DNA of 64,000 nt from Halegenticoccus soli (GCF_002844195.1 NZ_PEND01000007.1:186001-250000), one strand, 5' to 3'. Counted from the stretch's first letter, positions 1 through 9,743 are shown. Numbers and translations are program-made. The notes: a model not told the origin generated them from the letters alone.

Positions 1-1
1 T

Positions 2-772
2 GCGGTGACCGACGACGGGATTGACGTCCGGCTCGAAACCGAGCTGAAGTCGGCCCCGTACGTCGACATCACGATCGAAGTACTCGACGTCTTCGGCGTC
101 GCGGCCGAGTCGACCGCGAACGGGTTCTCCGTCTCCGGTGACCAGCTCTACGAGCCGGCCGACGGCGAGTACCGCGTACCGGGCGACTTCTCATCGATGT
201 CGTATCTCCTCGCCGCCGGTGCGGTCGCGTCCGAGGACGGACTCGTCGTTGCCGGAGCTCAACCGAGCGCTCAGGGCGACAGCGCGATCGTCGACGTCCT
301 CGAACGGATGGGGGCGGACATCGACTGGGACCGCGAGAACGGTCAAATCAGCGTCTCACGGTCCGATCTGGTCGGTGTTGAGGTCGACGTCGGGGACACA
401 CCCGATCTGCTTCCGACGATCGCGACGCTCGGCGCGGTCGCCGACGGTGGCACCCGAATCGTCAACTGCGAACACGTCCGGTACAAGGAGACAGACCGCG
501 TGAGTGCGATGGCCGAAGAGCTGACGAAGCTCGGCGCGAACGTCACGGAGGAACGGGACACGCTGACGATCCACGGCGGACGGTCGGACCTGAAGGGGGC
601 GCGGGTCGACGGACGGGGCGACCACCGGATCGTCATGTCGCTCGCCGTCGCGGGCCTCGTCGCCGACGGAACGACCAGGATCAGCGGCGGCGAGCACGTA
701 GACGTGTCGTTCCCCGAGTTCTTCGACGTGCTCTACGACGTCGGCGCAGACGTACGAAGGCGATCCTCGTAA
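2..772 (+). CDS. aroA: 3-phosphoshikimate 1-carboxyvinyltransferase (EPSP synthase), 5'-truncated by window edge
   Basis: C-terminal part (about 256 residues) of EPSP synthase, which joins shikimate-3-phosphate and PEP in the common aromatic pathway. The frame is open from the window edge, so the real start lies upstream; the GTG at base 5 is internal. Family hallmarks are visible: [14 protein letters not shown], the RYKETDR motif that contacts the substrates, and [13 protein letters not shown] near the end. The next gene downstream, aroC, catalyses the following step of the pathway, which supports the call. About 240 bases with their own promoter-like sequence separate the two, so they are probably not strictly co-transcribed. 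Confidence 0.95.
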   Translation, partial: AVTDDGIDVRLETELKSAPYVDITIEVLDVFGVAAESTANGFSVSGDQLYEPADGEYRVPGDFSSMSYLLAAGAVASEDGLVVAGAQPSAQGDSAIVDVLERMGADIDWDRENGQISVSRSDLVGVEVDVGDTPDLLPTIATLGAVADGGTRIVNCEHVRYKETDRVSAMAEELTKLGANVTEERDTLTIHGGRSDLKGARVDGRGDHRIVMSLAVAGLVADGTTRISGGEHVDVSFPEFFDVLYDVGADVRRRSS

Positions 773-1015
773 CGTCAAACGCCGTCACTGTCGAAAATGG
801 CGTGCAGACGGCACGGGAGCGCGCTACGCGAAGCGAGGCGCCGTGCGACCGCGGATCGCTTCGCGTCGAACAGTCAGCTCATAGTATTGTTGGACCCGTT
901 TTGGGTTTTAAATCCTCGTGCCGGTATTGAATCGGTCTCGCGACCGTCGCCGACGAGAGCCGTTCGCTTGCGTCTTCTGCAAACGATAAATGTACGGAAG
1001 TCACACGCAGAGGTA

Positions 1016-2173
1016 ATGAACGGAAATCGATTCGGGCGGCTGTTTCAGGTCACTACGTTCGGCGAGAGCCACGGCGAGGCGATGGGCGTCACCGTGAGCG
1101 GCTGTCCCGCGGGACTCGAACTCTCGGAGGAAGACATCCAGCGCGACCTCGATCGTCGTAAGCCCGGCCAGTCGATGATCACGACGAGCCGCGGTGAGCC
1201 GGACGAGGTCTCGATCAAGAGCGGTCTGCAGGACGGATACACCACCGGGACGCCGATCGGGATGGTCATTCAAAACAAGGACGCGCGTTCGAAAAAGTAC
1301 GAACCGTTTGTCACGGCGCCCCGTCCGAGTCACGGCGATTTCACCTACTCCGCGAAGTTCGGCACGCGGAACTGGGGCGGCGGCGGCCGCTCCAGCGCGC
1401 GCGAAACGGTAAACTGGGTCGCGGCGGGCGCGATCGCGAAGAAGATACTCGACCGAGACGGGATCCGAATCAAGGCGCACGTCAACCAGATCGGCGACGT
1501 GGCCGCCCCGGAAGTGACGTTCGAGGAGATGCTCGAACGGGCGGAGGAAAACGAGGTCCGGTGCGCGCATCCGGAGACGGCCGAGAGGATGCGCGATCTC
1601 ATCGACCGGTACCAGAAGGAGGGAGACTCCATCGGCGGCAGCATCTATTTCGAGGCCCGCGGCGTTCCCAGGGGACTCGGTGCACCCCGATTCGACTCCT
1701 TCCCGGCCCGGCTCGGACAAGCGCTCCTATCGGTGCCTGCGGCGACCTCCTTCGAGTACGGCCTCGGTAAGGACGCGCGCGAATGGAGCGGACGCGACCG
1801 AAACGAAGACTGGACGTTCGACGAGAACGGTGATCCGACGCCGGTCGGCAACAAACACGGTGGGTTACAGGGCGGCATCACGACCGGACAACCGATCTAC
1901 GGCGAGGTGACGCTCCACGCGCCGACGTCGATCCCGAAGACGCAGCAGACGGTCGACTGGGAGACCGGCGAGGAGAAGGAGATCCAGGTCGTCGGTCGTC
2001 ACGATCCCGTCCTCCCGCCGCGCGGCGTTCCGGTCGTCGAGGCGATGCTGGCGCTGACGATCGTCGACTTCATGCTGCTCGGCGGTCGGATCAACCCGGA
2101 TCGGCTCGACGGAAATCCGGGCGAGTACCGGACCGACTACCACCCGCGGAGTCCGGAGAACGTAGAGGAGTAG
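1016..2173 (+). CDS. aroC: chorismate synthase
   Basis: Converts EPSP to chorismate using reduced flavin, the last step of the common aromatic pathway. The 385 residues match the usual family length. Conserved blocks are present: GESHGEAMG near the N terminus, the Gly-rich GGGGRSSARETV loop, GLQGGITTGQPI and GRHDPVLPPRGVPVVEAM. The frame is open further upstream to 797, but the ATG at 1016 begins the canonical N terminus (MNGNRFGRLFQVTTFGESHG). An A/T-rich box (aaacgataaatg, 981-992) sits about 28 bases before it, as expected for a leaderless haloarchaeal message. It follows aroA on the same strand. Confidence 0.95.
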   Translation: MNGNRFGRLFQVTTFGESHGEAMGVTVSGCPAGLELSEEDIQRDLDRRKPGQSMITTSRGEPDEVSIKSGLQDGYTTGTPIGMVIQNKDARSKKYEPFVTAPRPSHGDFTYSAKFGTRNWGGGGRSSARETVNWVAAGAIAKKILDRDGIRIKAHVNQIGDVAAPEVTFEEMLERAEENEVRCAHPETAERMRDLIDRYQKEGDSIGGSIYFEARGVPRGLGAPRFDSFPARLGQALLSVPAATSFEYGLGKDAREWSGRDRNEDWTFDENGDPTPVGNKHGGLQGGITTGQPIYGEVTLHAPTSIPKTQQTVDWETGEEKEIQVVGRHDPVLPPRGVPVVEAMLALTIVDFMLLGGRINPDRLDGNPGEYRTDYHPRSPENVEE

Positions 2174-2175
2174 CG

Positions 2176-3117
2176 CTACCGGAGACGTCGCGCCGCCAGT
2201 AACGCGACGAGGACGACCCCGGCGACGAGGTATATCCACTGCGTGGAACTGAACCCTTCCTTCGAGTCTTTGTCCGCGCCGGTTTCGATCGATTCGTTCT
2301 GGTAGGTGTAGTGGTTCTTCCGCCACGGCGCTCTGACGGGTTCGTACGCCACGTCCCACACCGTCGTGTCGTGGTTCGCCCGGCCGACGAACTCGACCTG
2401 ATCCATCGCACCGTCGCCTTTCGAGAGGTTCCCGGCGTAAAGCCGCGCCTCGCCCGCGACCTTGGCACCCCTCTCGTCCAGGAGTTCGACTGTTATCGTC
2501 CGATTTTCCCCCGGCGGAACGGACGCGCCGTAGAAGCTTCCGTCCGTTCCTTCGGTGTGGACCATCAGCTTCGTACTGTAGGTCTGGATTCCGGGGTTCG
2601 ATACGGTGACTTCGGCGACCGTCGACGGTTCGCCCTCGATCGTTCCGTTCGCGATTTTCACGTCCGTTATCTCCGGTTTCGGAATCGGCCCCGGATCTGT
2701 GGTATTGATTTCGCGGGTGAAGTTGAACTGAGTGTGGTTGCCGTAGGTTGAGACAATTACGGTGTGGTTGGTTTGGACAACGTTTAGACCGCGAGTGATG
2801 TTGAATTCAAATGTTCTTTTTTCATTCCCTTTTAAATCTATTCGTTTTTCGATCAAATAGTGGCAATCAGTTTTGACATTAATAACAGTTCTTATTTCAG
2901 TAGTTTGTCTGTTCTCTGCTTTTACACAAACTTTTGACGGGTTTGCCCAAATCATATACTTAGCGCCAAACGAAGAGGTGATAATTTCTGCCTCCTCTAA
3001 TGTGTCCGCACATTCAATATAGGATTTGTCTTGTTCTTCTCCAACTACTAATGTAGGCTGGATAGCTAATAACACAAGAGCAATTAGAGCTACGGATCTT
3101 ACTATACCAGTTACCAT
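2176..3117 (-). CDS. exported protein with C-terminal membrane anchor, function unknown
   Basis: A 313-residue protein with an N-terminal signal sequence (VALIALVLLAIQPTLVVG), a central extracellular region resembling an adhesion or CARDB-like beta domain (about residues 150-240: AEVTVSNPGIQTYS, VPPGENRTITVEL), and a C-terminal transmembrane helix ending in Arg-rich residues (VAGVVLVALLAARRLR). The ATG at 3117 overlaps the stop of the upstream PKD-domain gene (ATGGTAA), implying translational coupling, so the two proteins probably act together at the cell surface. A TTG nine bases earlier is the alternative start. The first 120 codons are markedly AT-rich, the rest GC-rich, suggesting mosaic ancestry. 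No catalytic motif is visible. Confidence 0.75.
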   Translation of the reverse strand: MVTGIVRSVALIALVLLAIQPTLVVGEEQDKSYIECADTLEEAEIITSSFGAKYMIWANPSKVCVKAENRQTTEIRTVINVKTDCHYLIEKRIDLKGNEKRTFEFNITRGLNVVQTNHTVIVSTYGNHTQFNFTREINTTDPGPIPKPEITDVKIANGTIEGEPSTVAEVTVSNPGIQTYSTKLMVHTEGTDGSFYGASVPPGENRTITVELLDERGAKVAGEARLYAGNLSKGDGAMDQVEFVGRANHDTTVWDVAYEPVRAPWRKNHYTYQNESIETGADKDSKEGFSSTQWIYLVAGVVLVALLAARRLR

Positions 3118-6100
3118 TTCTGGCAACCCCCTCGATTAACCCGAGAGCGTAGAGGTACGCACGAACCGTCTTCGGACTGCTTAACCTCATTTATTATCTC
3201 GCTTTTACTCGCAACACCTTCTTTCTCAACTGTAGTCCGGAATACGGATTCATTTTTGACAATATACTTTCCAGATTCCGCATTGAATAACCGGTGTTCC
3301 TCCAATCCATATACTGTCGCACGTGTTTTGATGACCCTGTCCTCATCGTCGTAACTGTCTGCCATCACTCTCTTTCTCCCGACCGTCTTGGTCAGTTCCC
3401 ACTCCTTGTCTACGTCGATAGATCCGATACGATAACCGTCACGCTGAGCCATGTCTAGCGCTCGTAAACGGTTCAGTGGCGTGGCGTGTTCTCGCCATTC
3501 GTATTTCGCAGGCTCGACCATCACCTGTCGCTCTGCGAGATACGTCGTCTCCGTCTCTCGGTAGGTTTTCTCGAATTCGTACTTGTATTGCGTATCGTAC
3601 CGAGCGTCAGCGACTTTCACGCGCTTGCTGCGTCCCGTGTACCGGTGATCAGACCCGTACTTGTTGAACGCCCAGTAGGTGTCCGACTCGGTCGTCGTGT
3701 ACGTGTAGGTCTGCGTGACGGGTCGCCAGATCGTTTTTTGAACGGGGACGGTGTACGTCCTCGTGATTCTGTAGCAGTATCCGAAGCGGCACCGCCACTC
3801 CTTCCGAGTCCGTTCTTCGCGAACAGTCACCCGTTTCGGTCGCATCACCGTTCGCCACCCCGTCTTGGTGACCGTCCGTGTGTACCTGTACTGTTTTTTG
3901 ACGCGGTATTCCGGCGGTTCGACCATGACCTTCCGCGTCTGTCCGGTGAACGTCCCGGATCCGGTCCTGCTGTCCCGCCACTCCGTGTCGGTACCCGTCC
4001 ACTCCCTGACGGATCGTTTCGTTCCCGCCGATTTCCACTCCGAGGTGAGCCGGAGGAACTGCCGCCAGTTCGACGGATTCGAGAAGGATTTCGTTCTCGT
4101 TTCGTAGACCGGATCCCGCACTTTCACGCGCTTGTCGACGGTGATTTTGTAGCCGTTCTCGTGAACTCTCTCGACATCGTACCCCTCAGAAAGATACTGA
4201 TCTCGTTCCTCCGTCGAATCCGCATAGACGCGAGATATTTTCGGCTTGTCAAGCACGTACCGCAAGTCGGAGACTGTGACGTTGCGCCTGACAGTTCCGA
4301 CATCGCGCAGAACGGTAACCGACGGAATCGTCCCATAGTGGTACGCCTGGTCGGGTTTTTTGGTGCTGTATACTTTTATCCGTGCGCCGTCGGCGTACTG
4401 AAGTTCCTCGGCGGGGATCGAAACGATTCCTTCCCAGCGACGGTGAATCTGTGCATCATCTGTAATGTCATCCTTAAACCGTTTCCACTTTTCAACCCTT
4501 CCAGACACACCTTCAAGGTCAAGCGACAAGTCGACGTTGTACGTGTTCTTACTGAACTCGTATTCTTTCGTTTTTACCCGGAACTGGACCGTATCATTCG
4601 GGGCGTACGGTCCCTCTTCGACCGGTTCGATACTTTCGATTTCCGGAGCGTAGTACTGGTGGAACTGCTCGTCTCTCGTCACCGAGTTCCCGTACTCGTC
4701 GACGATCGTTATCGACGCGAACTTCATCGAATCGAACTTCGCGGTCGTGTTGTCCGGACGGGTCGGTCTCGCACCGTAGCCCCATATGTACTTTAGATCG
4801 GTTCCATCGGGATCGAAGGAGTCCCCCGCGTCGATCCGTATTCCCCACGCCGTTTTCTGATGGGGCGTCCCGTCGTAGGTTACCTCTAAGCGGAGTTCGG
4901 GTGGGCTTTGCTCTACAGCTAATATGTCAATTGAAGAGTCTCTCTTTCTCCCGCTTTCATGTTCGGCTTCAATAATACTTTTTAACGTGTATACTCCGGG
5001 CTTCTTTGCTGCCCACTCAGTAGTCACAGTTATCTTATCACCATCTCTCTTAGGGAATACTTCCTTTTTATTTATCCTTTTTATATCACTTTTCCCGGGT
5101 TCAAAACTGAAAACGAGACTATCTCTCTCCACCCCATTCAAATCAATCTTCATGACGTGCTTCGCGACGTACCGATCCGGATCGATGCGTTCGTGATACG
5201 AATCGACCGGCGTGTTCACGAACCCCGACTCGACGATCTCCGGCGCGGCGGTCGGCGTCACCGATCGCTCGATTCGAGCCGTCTGCCCCCGCGCATCGAC
5301 CGCCGTGACGACGAGGTCGTACTCGTCCCCGAGCGCAACCCCGTCCTTTCGGAACGGAAGCGACCGCCGGCTGGCGTTGCGATTCGGAAGCGCAGATCCC
5401 CGGTTCGACCACCGGCCGACGGTCTCCCCGCCGATCCGAACGCGTATCTCCTCGAGATTCTCGTAGCCGTCGAACGCCGTCGCTCGCCCCGTTATCGACT
5501 CGCCGGGATCGAGCTCGTCGAGCGAGAGCGTCGGAGCCGGATCCGCGACGACGCGAGTCGTACCGTCGGAGAACCTGGCGACGTCGCGCGAACCGTCGCG
5601 GTACGCGACGACGGCGTACAGCCTGTGGTCGCCTGGTGACCAACTCGTCCCGAGATCGGAACCGCGTCCGATACGGCCCGTCTCGCTGTGCCAGGTGACG
5701 GAACGGACGTCACCGAGATTCACGCCCGTCACCTCGTAGTTCGCCGTCAACGGCTCGCTGCCCGTCACGACCCGCGCGCCACTGACGGACGGGGAGTACC
5801 TCGCGGCGAGCGATCGCACGCTGTCGTCCGGCGGACGGCTCCGCGAATCTCGCGCCGCCGGCCTCGATCGCGTCGTGACCGCGAGCGCGTCCGACGCGCT
5901 CAGGCCGTCCGCGTCGTGCACGACGGCCGTCACGTTGTGTTCCTCGACAGTGCCGAACGTCGTCGAGAGCGTGTCGGTCGACTGCTCGTCCGCGAGCGTC
6001 CGATTAGCGACGACGGTCCCGTCGACGATCCAGACGAGGCGATCGAGGGGCGCGGCACCGGAATCGAGGGAGGCGGTGTAGGTCCGCTCCGAACCCACTC

Positions 6101-6497
6101 TGGGACGCGTCGGCCCCGAGACGGACACCGCCGGGCGCTCTCCTTTCTCAACCGTGACGTAGAGCGTATCGGCGCGGGAAGCGCCGTCGTCGTCCACGAC
6201 GGTGAGTCTGACCTCGTATCTCCCGCGCCGGGTCGCTTCGAAGCTCGTCTCCGGAGCGGAGGCGTTCTCGGGGGAGACCGACCGTCCGTCGGGCGACGTA
6301 ATCGACCACCGGTAGGAGGCGACGCGACCGTCCGGATCGCGCGATCCGGTGCCGTCGAGCAACACGGTGGAGCCGCGCTCGACGGTCTGATCCAGACCGG
6401 CGTCGACGAGCGGGGGTTCGTTCTCGGCGGCGACGGCGTCGGCGGGGACGGCCGTCGTCACGACCAGTGCTGCGACGAGTAGCGACGTACCCTTCAT
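3111..6497 (-). CDS. large secreted PKD-domain protein with Tyr/Arg/Trp-rich tracts
   Basis: A 1128-residue exported protein. The ATG at 6497 gives a clean signal peptide (MKGTSLLVAALVVTTAVPADAVAAE); a frame extension to 6593 lacks this. Residues about 28-115 form a PKD domain (PPLVDAGLDQTVERGSTVLLDG ... GRYEVRLTVVDDDG), followed by further Ig-like segments. The last 350 residues are unusual for a haloarchaeon: rich in Tyr, Arg, Thr and Trp, with repeated phrases such as KVMVEPPEY and QVMVEPAKY. No transmembrane anchor is seen at the C terminus. The frame crosses AT-rich stretches near 3120-3320 and 4915-5140. The stop overlaps the start of the next minus-strand gene. A surface or adhesion role is inference. 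Confidence 0.8.
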   Translation of the reverse strand: MKGTSLLVAALVVTTAVPADAVAAENEPPLVDAGLDQTVERGSTVLLDGTGSRDPDGRVASYRWSITSPDGRSVSPENASAPETSFEATRRGRYEVRLTVVDDDGASRADTLYVTVEKGERPAVSVSGPTRPRVGSERTYTASLDSGAAPLDRLVWIVDGTVVANRTLADEQSTDTLSTTFGTVEEHNVTAVVHDADGLSASDALAVTTRSRPAARDSRSRPPDDSVRSLAARYSPSVSGARVVTGSEPLTANYEVTGVNLGDVRSVTWHSETGRIGRGSDLGTSWSPGDHRLYAVVAYRDGSRDVARFSDGTTRVVADPAPTLSLDELDPGESITGRATAFDGYENLEEIRVRIGGETVGRWSNRGSALPNRNASRRSLPFRKDGVALGDEYDLVVTAVDARGQTARIERSVTPTAAPEIVESGFVNTPVDSYHERIDPDRYVAKHVMKIDLNGVERDSLVFSFEPGKSDIKRINKKEVFPKRDGDKITVTTEWAAKKPGVYTLKSIIEAEHESGRKRDSSIDILAVEQSPPELRLEVTYDGTPHQKTAWGIRIDAGDSFDPDGTDLKYIWGYGARPTRPDNTTAKFDSMKFASITIVDEYGNSVTRDEQFHQYYAPEIESIEPVEEGPYAPNDTVQFRVKTKEYEFSKNTYNVDLSLDLEGVSGRVEKWKRFKDDITDDAQIHRRWEGIVSIPAEELQYADGARIKVYSTKKPDQAYHYGTIPSVTVLRDVGTVRRNVTVSDLRYVLDKPKISRVYADSTEERDQYLSEGYDVERVHENGYKITVDKRVKVRDPVYETRTKSFSNPSNWRQFLRLTSEWKSAGTKRSVREWTGTDTEWRDSRTGSGTFTGQTRKVMVEPPEYRVKKQYRYTRTVTKTGWRTVMRPKRVTVREERTRKEWRCRFGYCYRITRTYTVPVQKTIWRPVTQTYTYTTTESDTYWAFNKYGSDHRYTGRSKRVKVADARYDTQYKYEFEKTYRETETTYLAERQVMVEPAKYEWREHATPLNRLRALDMAQRDGYRIGSIDVDKEWELTKTVGRKRVMADSYDDEDRVIKTRATVYGLEEHRLFNAESGKYIVKNESVFRTTVEKEGVASKSEIINEVKQSEDGSCVPLRSRVNRGGCQKW

Positions 6498-6780
6498 CTC
6501 GTGGTAGCACCGAATAGTTCGGCTACCTGATTTAAAATTTGGGATAAAAGTTAAAATATGATTATACGTGCTGAGAGACCGTAGAAGCTGCACGGGGGAT
6601 TCTCACTCTTCGGTATCTTACAAGAGTCATACCAATTACAATACCTTTTAGAGATAGTATTGTTCAGATACGATAGAAAATTACGGCTAAAGGGCGTCGC
6701 GGTCGCCGGATTCTTCATTATCGATCCTTGGTAATCCATAGCAAAGCCTTTAGTCCGGGCCTAGCCAAAAACCAATACCA
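6498..6780. other. AT-rich intergenic promoter region with leader hairpin
   Basis: AT-rich stretch between the PKD-protein gene and porA. At 6503-6527 an imperfect inverted repeat (ggtagcaccgaa / ttcggctacc) would fold in the 5' leader of the minus-strand gene, preceded on that strand by A/T boxes (ttttaaat, ttaactttta). A 62-codon frame at 6551-6739 on the minus strand has no haloarchaeal protein character and I do not call it. Confidence 0.4.
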
Positions 6781-6819
6781 ATGGCTCTCTCAAGGGCCGT
6801 GATTGCACAATATGACTGA
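6781..6819 (+). other. possible 12-codon leader ORF overlapping porA start
   Basis: ATG at 6781 opens a 12-codon frame (MALSRAVIAQYD) that stops with the TGA at 6817-6819, five bases past the porA ATG at 6812. A box (cctttag, about 6747-6753) lies about 28 bases before 6781, so the transcript may begin at this ATG and translate the short peptide first. It could couple or attenuate porA translation. This is read from sequence only and no known leader peptide is recognised. Confidence 0.3.
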
Positions 6820-8713
6820 CCACGAACTCATCTGGCGGATCGCGGGCGGATCCGGCGACGGCATCGCCTCGACCAGCCAGAACTTCGCGAAGGCCCTGAT
6901 GCGTTCGGGCCTGCACGTTTTCACGCATCGACACTACCCGTCGCGCATCCGGGGCGGCCACACGTACACCGAGATCCGCGCGGCGGCGGATCCGGTAAAG
7001 TCGCGCGGGGACGGCTATAACTTCCTCCTCGCGCTCGGCGACTCGTTCGCCCGGAACCCCCAGCAGGAAGCCTACTACGGCAACGAGGAGATCAAACCGC
7101 TGTCGGAGAACCTCGACGAACTCCGCGAGGGCGGCGTCATCGTCTACGACTCGGGGCTGCTCGACGCGAGCGAGATCGAAGACTTCGAAGCGCGCGTCGA
7201 GGAGAACAACTGGCACGTCTTCGATCCCGATCTCCGCAGTCTCGCGCGCGAGCACGGTCGCGAGGTCATGCGCAACACGGCCGGCGTCGGCGTGACCTGC
7301 GCGATCGCCGGCATCGACCTCGAGTGGATCGAGGACCTGATGACGGATGCGATGCCCGAGAAGATCCTCGAACCGAACATCGAGATCCTCCACGAGGCGT
7401 ACGAGATGGTCCAGGAGGAGTACGACGTCGAAGCGCCCGACGTCGCGGTCCCCGAGGGCGAACACGACGAGGAACAGGTGCTCCTTTCGGGCAGCGACTC
7501 CATCGCCTACGGCGCGCTCGACGAGGGCTGTCGGTTCATCGCGGGCTACCCCATGACGCCGTGGACCGAGGTCTTCACCATCATGTCGCAGAACCTCCCC
7601 GAGGTCGGCGGCATCTCGGAGCAGGTCGAAGACGAGATCGCGGCGGCCGCGCTCGCCATCGGCGCGAGTCACGCCGGCGTCAAGGCGATGTCCGGTTCGT
7701 CCGGCGGCGGGTTCGCGCTCATGTCCGAACCGCTCGGCCTCGCGGAGATGACGGAGACGCCGGTCGTGCTCATCGAAGCGATGCGCGCCGGCCCGTCGAC
7801 CGGCATGCCGACGAAGCCGGAGCAGGGCGACCTCGAGCACGTTCTCTACACCAGCCAGGGCGACTCGAACCGCGTCGTCTTCGCGCCCGGCACGGTCGAC
7901 GAGGCGTACGACCAGGCCCGCAAGGCGTTCCAGATAGCCTACGAGTACCAGATTCCGGCGATCGTCCTCTACGACCAGAAGCTCGGCGGCGAGCTGACCA
8001 ACGTTCCCGCCAGCCACTACGACCGCGAGCCGAACCCGAGCCTCGGGAGCACGCTCACGGAGGCCGAACTGGAAGACGCGGAACACGAAGGCGGCAAGTT
8101 CGCCCGGTTCCAGTACGACCCGGACAACGACGAGGGCGTCAGTCCGCGCTCGATCCCCGGACAGAAGGGCGGCCGGTTCCTGGCGACGGGCAACGAGCAC
8201 ATGCCGGAGGGGCACATCAGCGAGGACCCCGACAACCGCGTCTACCAGATGAACCGCCGGATGCGGAAGCTGGAGGCCATCCGCGAGGAGCTCGACTCCC
8301 AGGAGAAGAGCCACCAGACCCAGTACGGCCCGGAGGACGCGGAGTACGGCATCATGACCTTCGGCAGCAACCAGGGCACCGTCGAGGAGGCGGTCGACCG
8401 TCTCAACGAGGCGGGGCACTCCGTGAAGGCGCTGGGCGTCAGCGACCTCATGCCCTACCCCGAAAACGAGGTGTCCGAGTTCCTCGAAAGCGTCGACAAG
8501 TGTCTCGTCGTCGAGATGAACGCCTCGGCGCAGTTCCGCGGGCTGACCCAGAAGGAGCTCGGTCAGTACGGCGAGAAGCTGTCGAGCCTCCTGAAGTACA
8601 ACGGCAACCCCTTCGAACCGGCGGAGATCGTCGAGGGGTTCGAAGTCAACATCGTCGAGGGCGGGGATCTGCCCCACACTCGAACCAAATTCGTCCCGGC
8701 AGCGGGTGATTAA
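6812..8713 (+). CDS. porA: 2-oxoacid:ferredoxin oxidoreductase, fused gamma-alpha subunit (pyruvate type likely)
   Basis: Large subunit of a CoA-dependent 2-oxoacid:ferredoxin oxidoreductase, which oxidatively decarboxylates pyruvate (or 2-oxoglutarate) and passes electrons to ferredoxin. The 633 residues comprise an N-terminal gamma domain (GGSGDGIASTSQNFAKAL, then RHYPSRIRGGHTY), a pyrimidine-binding alpha domain (about 225-440, SDSIAYGALDEGCRFIAGYP) and a C-terminal domain with EMNASAQFRGL. This fused architecture and length fit the two-subunit haloarchaeal enzyme. I favour pyruvate over 2-oxoglutarate on length only. ATG 6812 is chosen because a TTG at 6803 adds nothing conserved. porB follows after two bases. 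Confidence 0.88.
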   Translation: MTDHELIWRIAGGSGDGIASTSQNFAKALMRSGLHVFTHRHYPSRIRGGHTYTEIRAAADPVKSRGDGYNFLLALGDSFARNPQQEAYYGNEEIKPLSENLDELREGGVIVYDSGLLDASEIEDFEARVEENNWHVFDPDLRSLAREHGREVMRNTAGVGVTCAIAGIDLEWIEDLMTDAMPEKILEPNIEILHEAYEMVQEEYDVEAPDVAVPEGEHDEEQVLLSGSDSIAYGALDEGCRFIAGYPMTPWTEVFTIMSQNLPEVGGISEQVEDEIAAAALAIGASHAGVKAMSGSSGGGFALMSEPLGLAEMTETPVVLIEAMRAGPSTGMPTKPEQGDLEHVLYTSQGDSNRVVFAPGTVDEAYDQARKAFQIAYEYQIPAIVLYDQKLGGELTNVPASHYDREPNPSLGSTLTEAELEDAEHEGGKFARFQYDPDNDEGVSPRSIPGQKGGRFLATGNEHMPEGHISEDPDNRVYQMNRRMRKLEAIREELDSQEKSHQTQYGPEDAEYGIMTFGSNQGTVEEAVDRLNEAGHSVKALGVSDLMPYPENEVSEFLESVDKCLVVEMNASAQFRGLTQKELGQYGEKLSSLLKYNGNPFEPAEIVEGFEVNIVEGGDLPHTRTKFVPAAGD

Positions 8714-8715
8714 AC

Positions 8716-9654
8716 ATGAGTGCATTCAGCGCAATCGGTGAGGAACGCGAGATCGACCGCGACGAGTTCACGCCCGGACTCGAACCGCAGCCGACGTGGT
8801 GTCCCGGGTGCGGCGACTTCGGCGTCCTGAAGGCCCTGAAGCAGGCCATGCCCGAGGTCGGCCGCACGCCCGACGAGACGCTTCTCGTCACGGGTATCGG
8901 CTGCTCCGGTAAGCTCAACAGCTACTTCGAGAGCTACGGCTTCCACACGATCCACGGCCGTTCGCTGCCCATCGCGCGGGCAGCGAAGCTCGCCAACCCC
9001 GGCATCGAGGTCATCGCGGCCGGCGGCGACGGCGACGGCTACGGCATCGGCGGCAACCACTTCATCCACACGGCTCGTGAGAACCACGACATGACATACA
9101 TCGTGTTCAACAACGAGATCTTCGGCCTGACCAAGGGCCAGACCTCGCCCACGAGCCCGAAGGGGCACAAGTCCAAGACCCAGCCCCACGGCAGCGCGAA
9201 GGAACCGCTCCGACCGCTGTCGATGTCGCTGAACGCGGGCGCCTCCTACATCGCCCGAACGGCCGCCGTCAACCCGAACCAGGCCAAGGAGATCCTGAAG
9301 GAGGCTATGGAGCACGACGGCTTCGCGCACATCGACTTCCTGACCCAGTGTCCGACCTGGAACAAGGACGCCCGGCAGTACGTCCCGTACATCGACGTGA
9401 ACGACTCCGACGAGTACGACTTCGACGTCCACGACCGCGCCGAGGCCGCGGAGATGATGCGCGAGACCGAAAGCGCCCTCCACGAGGGCAAGGTGCTCAC
9501 CGGTCGCTACTACGTCGACGAGGACCGCCCGTCCTACCAGCATGAAAAGCAGGCCCTCGGCGAGATGCCCGAGACGCCGCTGGCGGAGCGGTACTTCGAC
9601 GACGACTACGAGTGGGAGCGGTCGTACGATTCGTTCCTCGCGAAGCACAAGTAG
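8716..9654 (+). CDS. porB: 2-oxoacid:ferredoxin oxidoreductase, beta (TPP-binding) subunit
   Basis: A 312-residue thiamine-diphosphate subunit partnering porA. The TPP motif is visible (GGDGDGYGIGGNHF ... VFNNEIFGLTKGQ), and cysteines in TWCPGCGDFG, GIGCSGK and TQCPTWN are suited to hold the single [4Fe-4S] cluster of this enzyme class. The length equals what I recall for the Halobacterium pyruvate enzyme, which is why I prefer por over kor; substrate specificity cannot be decided from sequence alone. The start lies two bases after the porA stop, so the two are co-transcribed and made in equal amounts. An Lrp-type regulator follows. Confidence 0.88.
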   Translation: MSAFSAIGEEREIDRDEFTPGLEPQPTWCPGCGDFGVLKALKQAMPEVGRTPDETLLVTGIGCSGKLNSYFESYGFHTIHGRSLPIARAAKLANPGIEVIAAGGDGDGYGIGGNHFIHTARENHDMTYIVFNNEIFGLTKGQTSPTSPKGHKSKTQPHGSAKEPLRPLSMSLNAGASYIARTAAVNPNQAKEILKEAMEHDGFAHIDFLTQCPTWNKDARQYVPYIDVNDSDEYDFDVHDRAEAAEMMRETESALHEGKVLTGRYYVDEDRPSYQHEKQALGEMPETPLAERYFDDDYEWERSYDSFLAKHK

Positions 9655-9743
9655 GGAAGCCGAGGCGGCGCGACCCCGTCTCTTTCAGTCGGCGGAGAAG
9701 CCTTTTCCCGTTCGCAAGATATTTTTTCGGGGAAGCGAAAACG

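Noticed and set aside
6551-6739. 62-codon minus-strand frame in AT-rich gap
   Set aside because: Composition unlike haloarchaeal proteins and it overlaps promoter sequence.
6761-8725. 654-codon minus-strand open frame over porA
   Set aside because: Exact antisense of porA with low-information Val/Arg/Leu composition.
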